DNA from: Streptomyces globisporus
Lineage (GTDB): Bacteria; Actinomycetota; Actinomycetes; Streptomycetales; Streptomycetaceae
Reading direction: 5' to 3'
Length of the DNA: 64,000 bases
Assembly: GCA_014649555.1 (NCBI GenBank)
Contig: BMTG01000001.1
Span: 310,001-374,000 of the forward strand
The notes under the pieces were generated by a model. The model was not told the DNA's origin, did not search any database, and was given only the letters and a program-made list of their open reading frames with translations. Shown here one piece after another: positions 18,018-25,697 of this stretch (within the stretch, counting starts at the first letter, position 1; each line of letters starts with the position of its first letter). The position numbers and the translations under genes are program-made.

Positions 18018-18293
18018 GTGAAGAGCGAGAACACCCCTTTCCGCGGCGGCCCCCTGGACGGCCGGGTCCTGCCGATCCTGCTGGGCCCGACCGGCCATCC
18101 GCCGAAGTGGTACGAGGTCCCGGTGCCCTCCCCCGACGGCGGCCCCGCCACGGTCCACGCCTACCAGCGGGTCCCGGCCGGCTACACCAAGCGGCTCGGG
18201 CTCCAGCGCGGCTGGGTGTACGAGTACGCCCCCGGCGGCCGTGAGCACCGCACGCTCAAGTGGCCCTGGTCCAAGCCCCCGCGCCGCGACTGA
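18018..18293 (+). CDS. Small conserved-looking protein of unknown function
   Basis: A 91-residue protein with no signal peptide or membrane segment. It opens MKSENTPFRGGPLDGRVLPI, which looks like a small globular fold, contains a YEVPVPSPDG hairpin-like piece and ends in a basic tail (KWPWSKPPRRD). Third-position GC is strong throughout, supporting coding. The GTG at 18018 is preceded by CAGACT at 18006-18011 and six bases, the same arrangement and nearly the same bases as before the amidase gene at 12781. No function can be assigned. Confidence 0.72.
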   Translation: MKSENTPFRGGPLDGRVLPILLGPTGHPPKWYEVPVPSPDGGPATVHAYQRVPAGYTKRLGLQRGWVYEYAPGGREHRTLKWPWSKPPRRD

Positions 18294-18328
18294 ACGACGG
18301 CGGGCGGTCCCCGCGTACGGCACAGGCC

Positions 18329-18496
18329 CTAAGCCCCACCGGCAATTGAGGGGCGGCGTCGCGGGGCTGGGCACGCACATCTGCGGCGTAGTCGTCAATC
18401 ACCATGGCTCCGCCATGCCTCGATCCTCCGCCTTGCAGCTGCACGCACCCACCCCCCGCTCCTTCTCCCCACCCCCCAATTGCCGGTGGGTCTAAG
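18329..18496. repeat. 168-bp intergenic element bounded by inverted repeats
   Basis: Two imperfect 28-base inverted repeats (18329-18356 and 18469-18496) share an exact core CCCACCGGCAATTG and its complement. The interior carries a perfect ATGGC/GCCAT hairpin (near 18404-18415) and short related pieces. A minus-strand reading frame through it gives a peptide with VIDDYAADVRAQP; I regard this as a by-product of the repeat. From memory, similar intergenic sequences are common in Streptomyces. The right edge overlaps TAAGAT (18493-18498), a possible -10 for the following gene. The rest of the 18294-18561 gap holds nothing further. Confidence 0.6.
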
Positions 18497-18561
18497 ATCG
18501 ACGGTCAGGCGCCGGGGACGGGCCATCCGGCCGCCGCACAACGGTCACAAGGGGGTGCGCC

Positions 18562-21336
18562 ATGGAGGCGCTGCGTCAGGACGATCCACGCCGCTTCGGC
18601 CGCTTCACCGTGCTGGCCCGCTTCGACGAAGGCGCGAGCGCCGTACGGTACGTGGCCCGGGACATCGCGACCGGCGAGAGCGCCCTCATCACCGCCGCGC
18701 GCCCCGAGCTGGCCGCCGTCCCCGTCTTCAGCCGCCGCTTCCAGGCCGAGGCCCGCACCGCCGAACGCCTCGCGGGCGGCTGGGTGGCCCCGCCCCTGGA
18801 CACCGGCGACCCGGCGGAGACACCGGCGGACGGGGCGGAACCCCTGTGGACGGCGGCGGGTTACGTCCCCGCGCTGCCGCTGGCCGAGGCGATCGGGATC
18901 GCCGGTCCGCTGCCCGAGCGGGCGCTGCGGATACTGGGCGCGGGCATCGCCGAGATCCTCTCCCGGGTGCACGCCGCCGGCTCCGTGCTCCAGGGCCTGG
19001 CCCCCGGCACGGTGCTGCTGGCCGCCGACGGCCCCCGCCTCACCGCCTTCGGCCCGCTGGGCGCCGCCGCGTCGGCGGAGGCCCGTCCGGGCGGCCAGCT
19101 GTCGGTACGGCTCGGCTATCTGACGCCCGAGCAGATCGAGGGCAAGGAGGTCTCCGCCGCCTCCGACCTGTTCGTGCTGGGGCTGCTCCTGGCGTACGCG
19201 GCGACCGGGACGACCCCGTTCACGGAGGGCCCGGCCGAGGAGGCCACCCGCCGGATCGCCGAGGACGAACCCGAACTCGACGCCGTACCGCAGGAGTTGC
19301 GCGAGCTGATCGCGAGCTGCCTGGCGAAGGACCCGGATCAGCGGCCCACCGCCGGCACGGTCGCCGCCGGACTGGCCCTGGAGGGCGCGGCGGGCCTCGC
19401 CCGGGGCGGCTGGCTGCCCGAACCGCTCGCGGTGGCGGTGGCGGACCAGGAGGCGCGGGTTCTGGCCCTGGAGGTGCCGGAGGAGGGCGCCGCGGCGGAG
19501 CCCGGGCAGGCCGATACCCCCGCCGCCCCCGAGGACGCCCGGCCCGAGGCCCCCCGGACGCTCCGGGAGCCGGAGAGCGCACGCACAGCCCCGGAGCCGG
19601 AGGACGCCCGGCCGCTGCCCGCGCCGCCGCTGGAAGCGCCCGCGCTCCGGAAGCCCGCCGACGCGGCCGCATCGGCATCGGCATCCGCGGGGGACGGAGA
19701 CATCGGTGAGGACCGGGGCACCACCCGGTTCCTCAACACCGGGCCGCGCCCGCCGCAGAACGACCGGCCGACCACCCAGCTCGCGCTCCCCCACGAACTC
19801 ACCGCGGCCGCCCCGGCGGCGCACCCCGTGCAGCCCGCCGCTCCGCTCGCCCTGCCCGCCGCACCCGTCACCCCGCAGCCGCACAGCCACACGCACGGCG
19901 GGCCCGCCCCGTACCCGGCGGCCGCGCTCCCGGCCGGGCCCGCGGGTCCGGCCGGCCCCGGCCAGGGGCCGATGGTGTCGTTGCCGCTGCCTCCCGCACC
20001 GGCCCCGGCGCCCGACCCCGCCGCGAGCCGGCGGACCCTGCTGACCATCGCGGCGGCGGCCGTCGGCGGGCTGATCGTGGGCGGCGGTTCGGTCGCCGCG
20101 CTCGGGTCCGGCGACACCGCCCGGGCGACGGACGACAAGCCCGCGCCCAAGCCCCGCCGTACGCTCCCGGGCCAGGCCCCCGAGCCGCGCTGGATCTACG
20201 CGCACCCGGCCTCCGAGTCGTCCCCGCTCACCACCGCGCTCTGGCAGGACAAGCTGCTCGTGGTGACCAGCGAGAGCCAGGCCAGCGCCGTGGACCTGCG
20301 CACCGGCAAGCGGCTGTGGCAGCGCGCGGACGGGGCGAAGGGACAGGCCGCGCCGGCGGCGGGCGCCGATCTGGTCTTCGTGGCGAGCCCGACGGAGTTC
20401 CTGTGGCTGTCGCCGGAGAACGGCAAGGTCGTCCACCGCGTGCGCTACACCGAGGCCTTCGACGACCTGCCGGGGCTCACCGTCGGGCGGCTGGCCGGGA
20501 GTTCCGGGCCGGTCATCTGGTTCACCGGGTCGCACACGGTCACGGTGAAGGCCCCGAAGCCGAAGAAGGGCAAGAAGAAGGGCAAGGACAAGGAAGTCGT
20601 CGAGGCCTACTTCTTCGCGTACGACATCGTGCAGCGCAAGGAGCTGTGGCGGACCCCCGTGCCCGCGGGCCGCGCCCCCGGCACCCCCGCCTACCGGGTG
20701 GTCGCGGAGCGCTCCGCCGACGTCCTCGTACGGCAGGACGCGGCCAGTCTGACGGCGGCCGAGGTCAAGAAGGCCAAGGGGAAGGGGTCGGTCCGCTCGT
20801 TCGACCAGAAGACCGGCAAGCTGCTGTGGACCAGGCAGTACGGCGCGGCCTCCCTGGAGGCCGCCACCTCGGGTGACGAGGACGGGACGCTGTACGCGGC
20901 GGTCGGCCAGGACCTCCAGGCCTTCGAGGCGGACACGACGAAGCCGCTGTGGCGCGTCGAGGGCAGTGACGGTTCGTGGTTCGGCACCCCGCTGATCGCC
21001 GGGCCGCTGATCCACACCACCGAACGCAGCCGGCTGGTCGGCGCGGTGGAGCGGGAGAGCGGGCGGCTCGTATGGCGCCGCTCCACCGAGGTGCCGGGCA
21101 CCGGCCCCGCCCCCTCGCTCACGCTGAGCGGCAGCGGGAAGACCCTGATCGCCGCCGACGCCATCCAGGTCACGGCGTTCTCGGCGGCCGACGGCGAACG
21201 GCTGTGGAAGTTCCAGGACATCGGGTCGGCCGCCCCGAAGGGCGAGACGGTCAGCGCGTCGTACCGGACGCTCGCCTTCGGCGAGACCGTCGTCGTCCAG
21301 CGGGACCGGTCCTTCTACGCCTTCCCGGTGGCCTGA
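18562..21336 (+). CDS. Membrane pseudokinase with a PQQ-type beta-propeller
   Basis: A 924-residue protein laid out like AfsK-type kinases: kinase-like domain (about 12-275), Pro/Ala-rich linker, membrane helix (about 490-517) and an outer PQQ-like propeller (about 540-924) with repeated LWQ/LLWT-type blades such as GKRLWQRADG and GKLLWTRQYG. Every catalytic element is lost: the glycine loop reads DEGASAVRY, the ATP lysine is Thr (44), HRDxKxxN reads LQGLAPGT (143-150) and DFG reads AFG (162-164). It therefore cannot be a normal kinase and is probably a signalling scaffold sensing something outside. ATG at 18562 follows AAGGGGG. A Lys-rich insert (KPKKGKKKGKDKE) sits between blades. Confidence 0.88.
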   Translation: MEALRQDDPRRFGRFTVLARFDEGASAVRYVARDIATGESALITAARPELAAVPVFSRRFQAEARTAERLAGGWVAPPLDTGDPAETPADGAEPLWTAAGYVPALPLAEAIGIAGPLPERALRILGAGIAEILSRVHAAGSVLQGLAPGTVLLAADGPRLTAFGPLGAAASAEARPGGQLSVRLGYLTPEQIEGKEVSAASDLFVLGLLLAYAATGTTPFTEGPAEEATRRIAEDEPELDAVPQELRELIASCLAKDPDQRPTAGTVAAGLALEGAAGLARGGWLPEPLAVAVADQEARVLALEVPEEGAAAEPGQADTPAAPEDARPEAPRTLREPESARTAPEPEDARPLPAPPLEAPALRKPADAAASASASAGDGDIGEDRGTTRFLNTGPRPPQNDRPTTQLALPHELTAAAPAAHPVQPAAPLALPAAPVTPQPHSHTHGGPAPYPAAALPAGPAGPAGPGQGPMVSLPLPPAPAPAPDPAASRRTLLTIAAAAVGGLIVGGGSVAALGSGDTARATDDKPAPKPRRTLPGQAPEPRWIYAHPASESSPLTTALWQDKLLVVTSESQASAVDLRTGKRLWQRADGAKGQAAPAAGADLVFVASPTEFLWLSPENGKVVHRVRYTEAFDDLPGLTVGRLAGSSGPVIWFTGSHTVTVKAPKPKKGKKKGKDKEVVEAYFFAYDIVQRKELWRTPVPAGRAPGTPAYRVVAERSADVLVRQDAASLTAAEVKKAKGKGSVRSFDQKTGKLLWTRQYGAASLEAATSGDEDGTLYAAVGQDLQAFEADTTKPLWRVEGSDGSWFGTPLIAGPLIHTTERSRLVGAVERESGRLVWRRSTEVPGTGPAPSLTLSGSGKTLIAADAIQVTAFSAADGERLWKFQDIGSAAPKGETVSASYRTLAFGETVVVQRDRSFYAFPVA

Positions 21337-21480
21337 GGCGGGCCGCCGTCCGGGGGATGCCCCGGGCGGCGCGCCGCGCGGTGCTTGCATCACCCGACGC
21401 CGAGTGACCGGATTAATAGGATTCGCTCACTTATAGACGGGTCCATTGCCGGGCCGCGTCTCCGTCAAGGAGGTGATGTC

Positions 21481-22812
21481 GTGTCAGGCAGGCTCCTGCG
21501 CGCGGTCTGCACGACCGTGCTGACCACGGCGCTCACGGTCTCGCCGGCCACCGTCGCTTCGGCCGAGCCCGGCCCCGTACCGTCCGAGGAAGCCGACGCG
21601 ACGGACACCACGGACGCGGACACAGACCCGCCGGACGCGGACGCGGACACGGACACCACGGACGAGGACGCCGACACCGACGCCGGCACGGACGCGGCGG
21701 GCGAGGACACCGCGGACACCGACACGGACGCGGCGGAGGTCGACGCCGAGACCGCACTCGCCGCCCCCGAGGCGCCCAGAAGCGTCGCCACCCTGCTGCG
21801 CGAGCTCCAGACCCGCTACCAGGCCGCGGAGGAGGCGAGCGAGACCTACAACGCCACCGCCGGGAAGCTGAAGCAGCGCACGGCCCAGCTGAAGAAGGTG
21901 AACGCGGACCTGGCGAAGGCGCGGGCCGCGCTGGAGATGAGCCGCGGGGACGCCGGACGGCTGGCCCGGGAGCAGTACCAGGGGCGTACGGAGTTCTCCG
22001 CGTACCTCCGGCTGCTGCTGGCCCACGACCCCCAGCGGGCCCTGGACCAGAGCCATGTCGTGGGGCGGCTGGCGGCGAACCGCGCGGCGACGGTGGACCG
22101 GCTCACCGACTCCGCCCGGCGCGCCGACCAGTTGGCCGCCGCGTCCCGAAAGGCGCTGGACCAGCAGAAGAAGCTCGCCGCGCGGCAGAAGAAGCAGCGC
22201 GATGCCGTGAACGGCAAGCTCAGGGAGGTCGAGGGCCTGCTCGCCACGCTCTCCGAGGAACAGATCGCCCAGCTCGCCGGTCTCGAACAGCAGGGCGTGG
22301 ACAAGGCCCAGCGTGAGCTGGTGGCCTCCGGGGCGCTCAGCTCCACCCGGCCGCCGACCCGGCAGGGCGGTGACGCGGTCGCGTACGCGGTCCGGCAGAT
22401 CGGCAAGCCGTACGTGTGGGGCGCCGAGGGGCCCGACTCCTTCGACTGCTCCGGGCTCACCTCCCAGGCCTGGTCGGCGGCGGGGCGGACGATCCCGCGC
22501 ACCTCGCAGGAGCAGTGGAAGCGGCTCCCGAGGGTGCCGGTGTCCGCGCTGCGCCCCGGGGACCTGGTGATCTACTTCCCGAAGGCGACCCATGTGGCGC
22601 TGTACATCGGCGACGGCCTGGTGGTGCAGGCGCCCCGCCCCGGCGCGAAGGTCAAGGTGTCACCGCTGGCGTCGAACCCGCTGCTGGGGGCCGTACGCCC
22701 CGACCCCGGCGGCGCCCCGCTGTCGGCGTACACCCGCCCGGAGCTGCCCGAGGGCGCGCGCGAAGGTTCGGACACGGGGTACGGCACGGACGCGGCGCCG
22801 AACACGCCCTAG
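21481..22812 (+). CDS. Secreted NlpC/P60 cell-wall endopeptidase
   Basis: A 443-residue exported hydrolase that should cut peptidoglycan stem peptides. Signal peptide (about 1-28), then a strikingly acidic Asp/Thr-rich linker (about 39-88), a long coiled coil (about 100-290) and the NlpC/P60 domain with the catalytic Cys323 (FDCSGL), His371 (HVALYIG) and a polar third residue in VVQAP. The GTG at 21481 has one of the best Shine-Dalgarno sequences in the window (AAGGAGGTGAT). TATAGA at 21432-21437 in the AT-rich leader is a possible -10. Single gene closed by a convergent terminator. Confidence 0.92.
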   Translation: MSGRLLRAVCTTVLTTALTVSPATVASAEPGPVPSEEADATDTTDADTDPPDADADTDTTDEDADTDAGTDAAGEDTADTDTDAAEVDAETALAAPEAPRSVATLLRELQTRYQAAEEASETYNATAGKLKQRTAQLKKVNADLAKARAALEMSRGDAGRLAREQYQGRTEFSAYLRLLLAHDPQRALDQSHVVGRLAANRAATVDRLTDSARRADQLAAASRKALDQQKKLAARQKKQRDAVNGKLREVEGLLATLSEEQIAQLAGLEQQGVDKAQRELVASGALSSTRPPTRQGGDAVAYAVRQIGKPYVWGAEGPDSFDCSGLTSQAWSAAGRTIPRTSQEQWKRLPRVPVSALRPGDLVIYFPKATHVALYIGDGLVVQAPRPGAKVKVSPLASNPLLGAVRPDPGGAPLSAYTRPELPEGAREGSDTGYGTDAAPNTP

Positions 22813-22819
22813 GAACAGA

Positions 22820-22860
22820 CCTCGGCGGCCGGACCGGCGGTGCGGGTCCGGCCGCCGAGG
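22820..22860. terminator. Bidirectional hairpin terminator
   Basis: A perfect 16-base stem: CCTCGGCGGCCGGACC at 22820-22835 pairs with its exact complement at 22845-22860 across a 9-base loop. It lies between the convergent NlpC/P60 and monooxygenase genes and can serve both. Confidence 0.85.
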
Positions 22861-22874
22861 CGGTGACCGGGACG

Positions 22875-24110
22875 CTAGGCCCCGGCGACCGAGGCCAGGT
22901 AGGCGTTCGTCTTCTCCGGCTCGTAGAAGAAGTTCTCGAAGTCCGCCGGGTCGTTGAACCCGTTGGCGAAGCGGTTCGCGACCGGCTGGAGCTGGCCGGC
23001 GGCGCCGATCAGGTTCAGCACGTGCTCCGGCGGGACGCCGAGCATCGCGTTGGTCCACTTGGTGACGTGCTGCGCGGTCTCCCAGTAACGGTCGAACGTG
23101 GACTGCATCCACGCCGCGTCGAACTCCTTCTCGCCGTGCTCGACGATCGCGTCCAGGTACGCGTTCGCGCACTTGGAGGCCGAGTTGGAGCCCTGGCCGG
23201 TGATCGGGTCGTTGGCCACGACGACGTCCGCGACACCCAGGACCAGGCCACCGCCGGGCAGCCGCCCGATCGGCTTGCGGACCGTGGGGGCGTAGCGGCC
23301 GGCGAGGGTGCCGTTGGCGTCGGTCAGCTCGACCTTGGTGGCGCGGGCGTACTCCCACGGCGTGAACTTCTCCATCAGCTCCAGCGTCTTCGCCAGGTGC
23401 TCGGAGGGGTCCTTGATGCCCTGGAAGGCGTCGAGCGGTCCGCCCGGGATGCCCTCCCAGAAGAGGATGTCGGCGCGGCCGGAGGTGGTGAGCGTCGGCA
23501 TGACGAACAGCTCGCCGACGCCCGGCACCAGGTTGCAGCGGACCGCGTCGAACTCCGGGTGCTCCGGGCGCGGTCCCATGCCGTGGACGTACGCCACGGC
23601 CAGCGCGCGCTGCGGGGCGTCGAACGGCGAACGGGCCGCGTCCCGGCCGAACATGGAGACCAGTTCGCCCTTGCCGGCCGAGACCATCACCAGGTCGTAG
23701 GTGCGGGAGAAGTAGTCCAGGTCGGAGACGGCCGCCCCGTGGATGACGAGCTGTCCGCCGCGCTGGGCGAAGGTCTCCATCCAGCCGGCCATCTTCACGC
23801 GCTGGTCGACGGACTGGGCGTACCCGTCCAGCTTGCCGACCCAGTCGATGGCGCGGGAGGAGTCGGGGGCGGCGACGGAGACGCCGAGGCCCTCGATCTT
23901 GGGGGCCTGGGACTCCCAGAAGTTCAGCTGGTAGTCCCGCTCGTGCTGGAGCGCGGTGTGGAACATGCACTGCGTCGACATGACCCGGCCGGAGCGGATC
24001 TCGTCGGCGGTCCGGTTGGACATCAGGGTGACTTCGTAGCCTCTGGACTGCAGCCCCAGGGCCAGCTGGAGCCCGGACTGACCGGCTCCGACTATGAGTA
24101 TCTTCCGCAT
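22875..24110 (-). CDS. StyA-like flavoprotein monooxygenase at the end of a conservon
   Basis: A 411-residue FAD-dependent monooxygenase of the styrene/indole monooxygenase oxygenase-subunit type. It starts with the dinucleotide fold KILIVGAGQSGLQLALGL and continues through FWESQ..., WVGKLDGYAQ and GLVLGVADVVVANDPITGQG, which binds the FAD ribityl/phosphate. StyA enzymes need a separate NADH-flavin reductase, and none is encoded here. The substrate is unknown; epoxidation or hydroxylation of an aromatic or indole-like compound is possible. It lies 39 bases behind cvnD on the same strand, so it is probably the last gene of the conservon operon. Start ATG 24110. Confidence 0.85.
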   Translation of the reverse strand: MRKILIVGAGQSGLQLALGLQSRGYEVTLMSNRTADEIRSGRVMSTQCMFHTALQHERDYQLNFWESQAPKIEGLGVSVAAPDSSRAIDWVGKLDGYAQSVDQRVKMAGWMETFAQRGGQLVIHGAAVSDLDYFSRTYDLVMVSAGKGELVSMFGRDAARSPFDAPQRALAVAYVHGMGPRPEHPEFDAVRCNLVPGVGELFVMPTLTTSGRADILFWEGIPGGPLDAFQGIKDPSEHLAKTLELMEKFTPWEYARATKVELTDANGTLAGRYAPTVRKPIGRLPGGGLVLGVADVVVANDPITGQGSNSASKCANAYLDAIVEHGEKEFDAAWMQSTFDRYWETAQHVTKWTNAMLGVPPEHVLNLIGAAGQLQPVANRFANGFNDPADFENFFYEPEKTNAYLASVAGA

Positions 24111-24149
24111 CGCGGCTCTCCGTGCTCCGTCGTTTCTGAATTCGAGGCG

Positions 24150-24824
24150 TCAGGCGGGGGTGACGTCGAGAGCATGGCCCACGAGGGCCAGCAGTGACTC
24201 GACGACGGTGATCCTGTTACGCGCGTCCATGATCACTATCGGCACCTGCGGGGGTACGGTCAGGGCCTCCCTGACGTCCTCCGCCTCGTAACCGGGGGTC
24301 CCCTCGAAGTGGTTGACCGCCACGATGTAGGGCAGGCCGCAGCTCTCGAAGTAGTCGAGCGCCGGGAAGCAGTCCTCCAGACGCCGGGTGTCGGCGAGGA
24401 CGACCGCGCCGATCGCCCCGCGCACCAGGTCGTCCCACATGAACCAGAAGCGCTGCTGGCCCGGGGTGCCGAAGACGTACAGCACGAGATCGTCGTCGAG
24501 AGTGAGCCGGCCGAAGTCCATGGCCACCGTCGTGGTGGTCTTCTCCGGCGTCGCGGAGAGGTCGTCGGTCTCCTCGCTGGCCTGGGTCATCAGCGCTTCG
24601 GTCTGGAGCGGTGTGATCTCGGATACCGAGCCGACGAACGTCGTCTTGCCGACGCCGAATCCGCCCGCCACCACGATCTTGGTGGCGGTGGGAGCACGGG
24701 TGTGGTCGAGCTGCCAGGCCTGGAGGGACTCCTCGGCCTGGTCCTGGGGCCGGGTCGGCCGGTCGTCCCGGGAGCCCGGCTGACGCGGGGCGAAGAGCGG
24801 CGCCTCAGAGACGGCGGAGTCCAT
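24150..24824 (-). CDS. cvnD: Conservon GTPase-like protein CvnD
   Basis: A 224-residue Ras-like ATP/GTP-binding protein of the conservon family. P-loop GGFGVGKTT starts at about 54, the switch-II-like GTPGQQRF at about 119, and NHFEG at about 171 replaces the canonical NKxD, as usual in CvnD. It acts with the roadblock protein CvnB at the membrane, analogous to a eukaryotic G-protein system. The ATG at 24824 follows AAAGGG and lies 20 bases inside the end of cvnC. The first 40 residues are a disordered extension. Confidence 0.93.
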   Translation of the reverse strand: MDSAVSEAPLFAPRQPGSRDDRPTRPQDQAEESLQAWQLDHTRAPTATKIVVAGGFGVGKTTFVGSVSEITPLQTEALMTQASEETDDLSATPEKTTTTVAMDFGRLTLDDDLVLYVFGTPGQQRFWFMWDDLVRGAIGAVVLADTRRLEDCFPALDYFESCGLPYIVAVNHFEGTPGYEAEDVREALTVPPQVPIVIMDARNRITVVESLLALVGHALDVTPA

Positions 24825-25221
24825 TGAGCACCCTTTCGAGCAGTGCGCGGTCGGGCTGGCCGGTGCCGTGACCGGTTCCGTACACGCGGATCTTTCCTTG
24901 GTCGGCCAGGTCGCTGAGCAGCACCCGGACGACTCCGAGCGGCATCTTCAACAGGGCCGAGATCTCCGCGACCGTACGCATGCGGCGGCAGAGTTCGACG
25001 ATGGCCTGGAGCTCCGGCATGATCCGCGAGGCGAGGTTGCCGTTGGTGAGTTCGCGGCGCTCCTCGGGTGCTTCGAGGGCGGCGACGAACGTCTCGACCA
25101 GCAGGACGTGCCCGAACCGGGTGCGGCCGCCGGTGAGGGAGTACGGGCGGACCCGGGCGGGGCGCTTGTCGGCCCCGCGGACGGGGAGCCGGGGGGCGGG
25201 TTCCGCTGCGGCGGTGGTCAC
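24805..25221 (-). CDS. cvnC: Conservon protein CvnC (DUF742)
   Basis: A 138-residue DUF742 protein. The core has LTGGRTRF, the helix segment TVAEISALLKMPLGVVRVLLSDLADQG, which looks like a winged-helix DNA-binding or protein-binding fold, and a PDRALLERVLNGLRRL end. The start is GTG at 25221, overlapping the cvnB stop as GTGA and preceded by GGAGAG; the frame stays open far upstream but that part lies antisense-free inside cvnB in another frame and is not credible. Its stop lies 20 bases inside cvnD. Confidence 0.92.
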   Translation of the reverse strand: MTTAAAEPAPRLPVRGADKRPARVRPYSLTGGRTRFGHVLLVETFVAALEAPEERRELTNGNLASRIMPELQAIVELCRRMRTVAEISALLKMPLGVVRVLLSDLADQGKIRVYGTGHGTGQPDRALLERVLNGLRRL

Positions 25222-25697
25222 AGGGCGCTCTCCATCGATGTGCGCAGCTCGCTGCGGAGTTCGGGGGTGAGGACGTGTCCGGCCCGGCCGACGAAGAGGG
25301 CCATGTGGTACGCGACGACGCTCATGTCGCAGTCCGGGGCGGCATGGACGCCGAGGAGGGAGCCGTCGCTGATCGACATGACGAAGACGCTGCCCTCGTC
25401 CATGGCGACCATCGTCTGTTTCACGCCGCCGCCGTCCATCAGCTTCGCGGCTCCGACGGTCAGCGAACCGATGCCGGAGACGATCGTGGCGAGGTCGGCG
25501 CTGGATCCCTTGGGGCCGTCCGACGGTCCGGCGGCCTTCGCCTCGTGATGGCCGGGGTCGGAGGAGAGCAGCATCAGGCCGTCGGACGAGACGACGGTGA
25601 CCGAGTGGACCCCTGGCACCTCCTCCACGAGATTGCTCAGCAACCAGTGAAGGTTCCGGGCCTCGGTACTCAGCCCGAATGTGCTGGGCGCAGTCAA
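25218..25697 (-). CDS. cvnB: Conservon roadblock/LC7 protein CvnB
   Basis: A 159-residue roadblock/LC7-domain protein, expected to act as the GTPase-activating or scaffolding partner of CvnD. Features are LHWLLSNLVEEVPGVHSVTVVSSDGL at the N-terminus and VFVMSISDGSLLGVHAAPDCDMSVVAYHMALFV split across the last strands. A Gly/Lys/Ser-rich insert sits at about 50-65. The start is TTG at 25697, which overlaps the cvnA stop (TTGA) and has GAGGAGG 7 bases upstream, so an unusual start codon is used by coupling. Confidence 0.92.
   Translation of the reverse strand: MTAPSTFGLSTEARNLHWLLSNLVEEVPGVHSVTVVSSDGLMLLSSDPGHHEAKAAGPSDGPKGSSADLATIVSGIGSLTVGAAKLMDGGGVKQTMVAMDEGSVFVMSISDGSLLGVHAAPDCDMSVVAYHMALFVGRAGHVLTPELRSELRTSMESAL

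Noticed and set aside
18256-18444. A minus-strand 62-codon frame in the repeat element (VIDDYAADVRAQP...)
   Set aside because: It lies inside a dispersed intergenic repeat and has no ribosome-binding site; I treat it as a spurious frame.
18329-18496. An insertion sequence remnant
   Set aside because: No transposase fragment and no visible target duplication; it is described as a repeat element only.
18505-21393. A very long open frame on the minus strand opposite the pseudokinase gene
   Set aside because: It is an antisense by-product of GC-rich codon-position bias. It has no domain, no ribosome-binding site and a composition rich in Arg, Gly and Pro.
21337-21480. A c-di-AMP (ydaO) riboswitch before the NlpC/P60 gene
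   Set aside because: Such switches control wall hydrolases in Streptomyces, but the leader is short and I could not find the conserved core elements.
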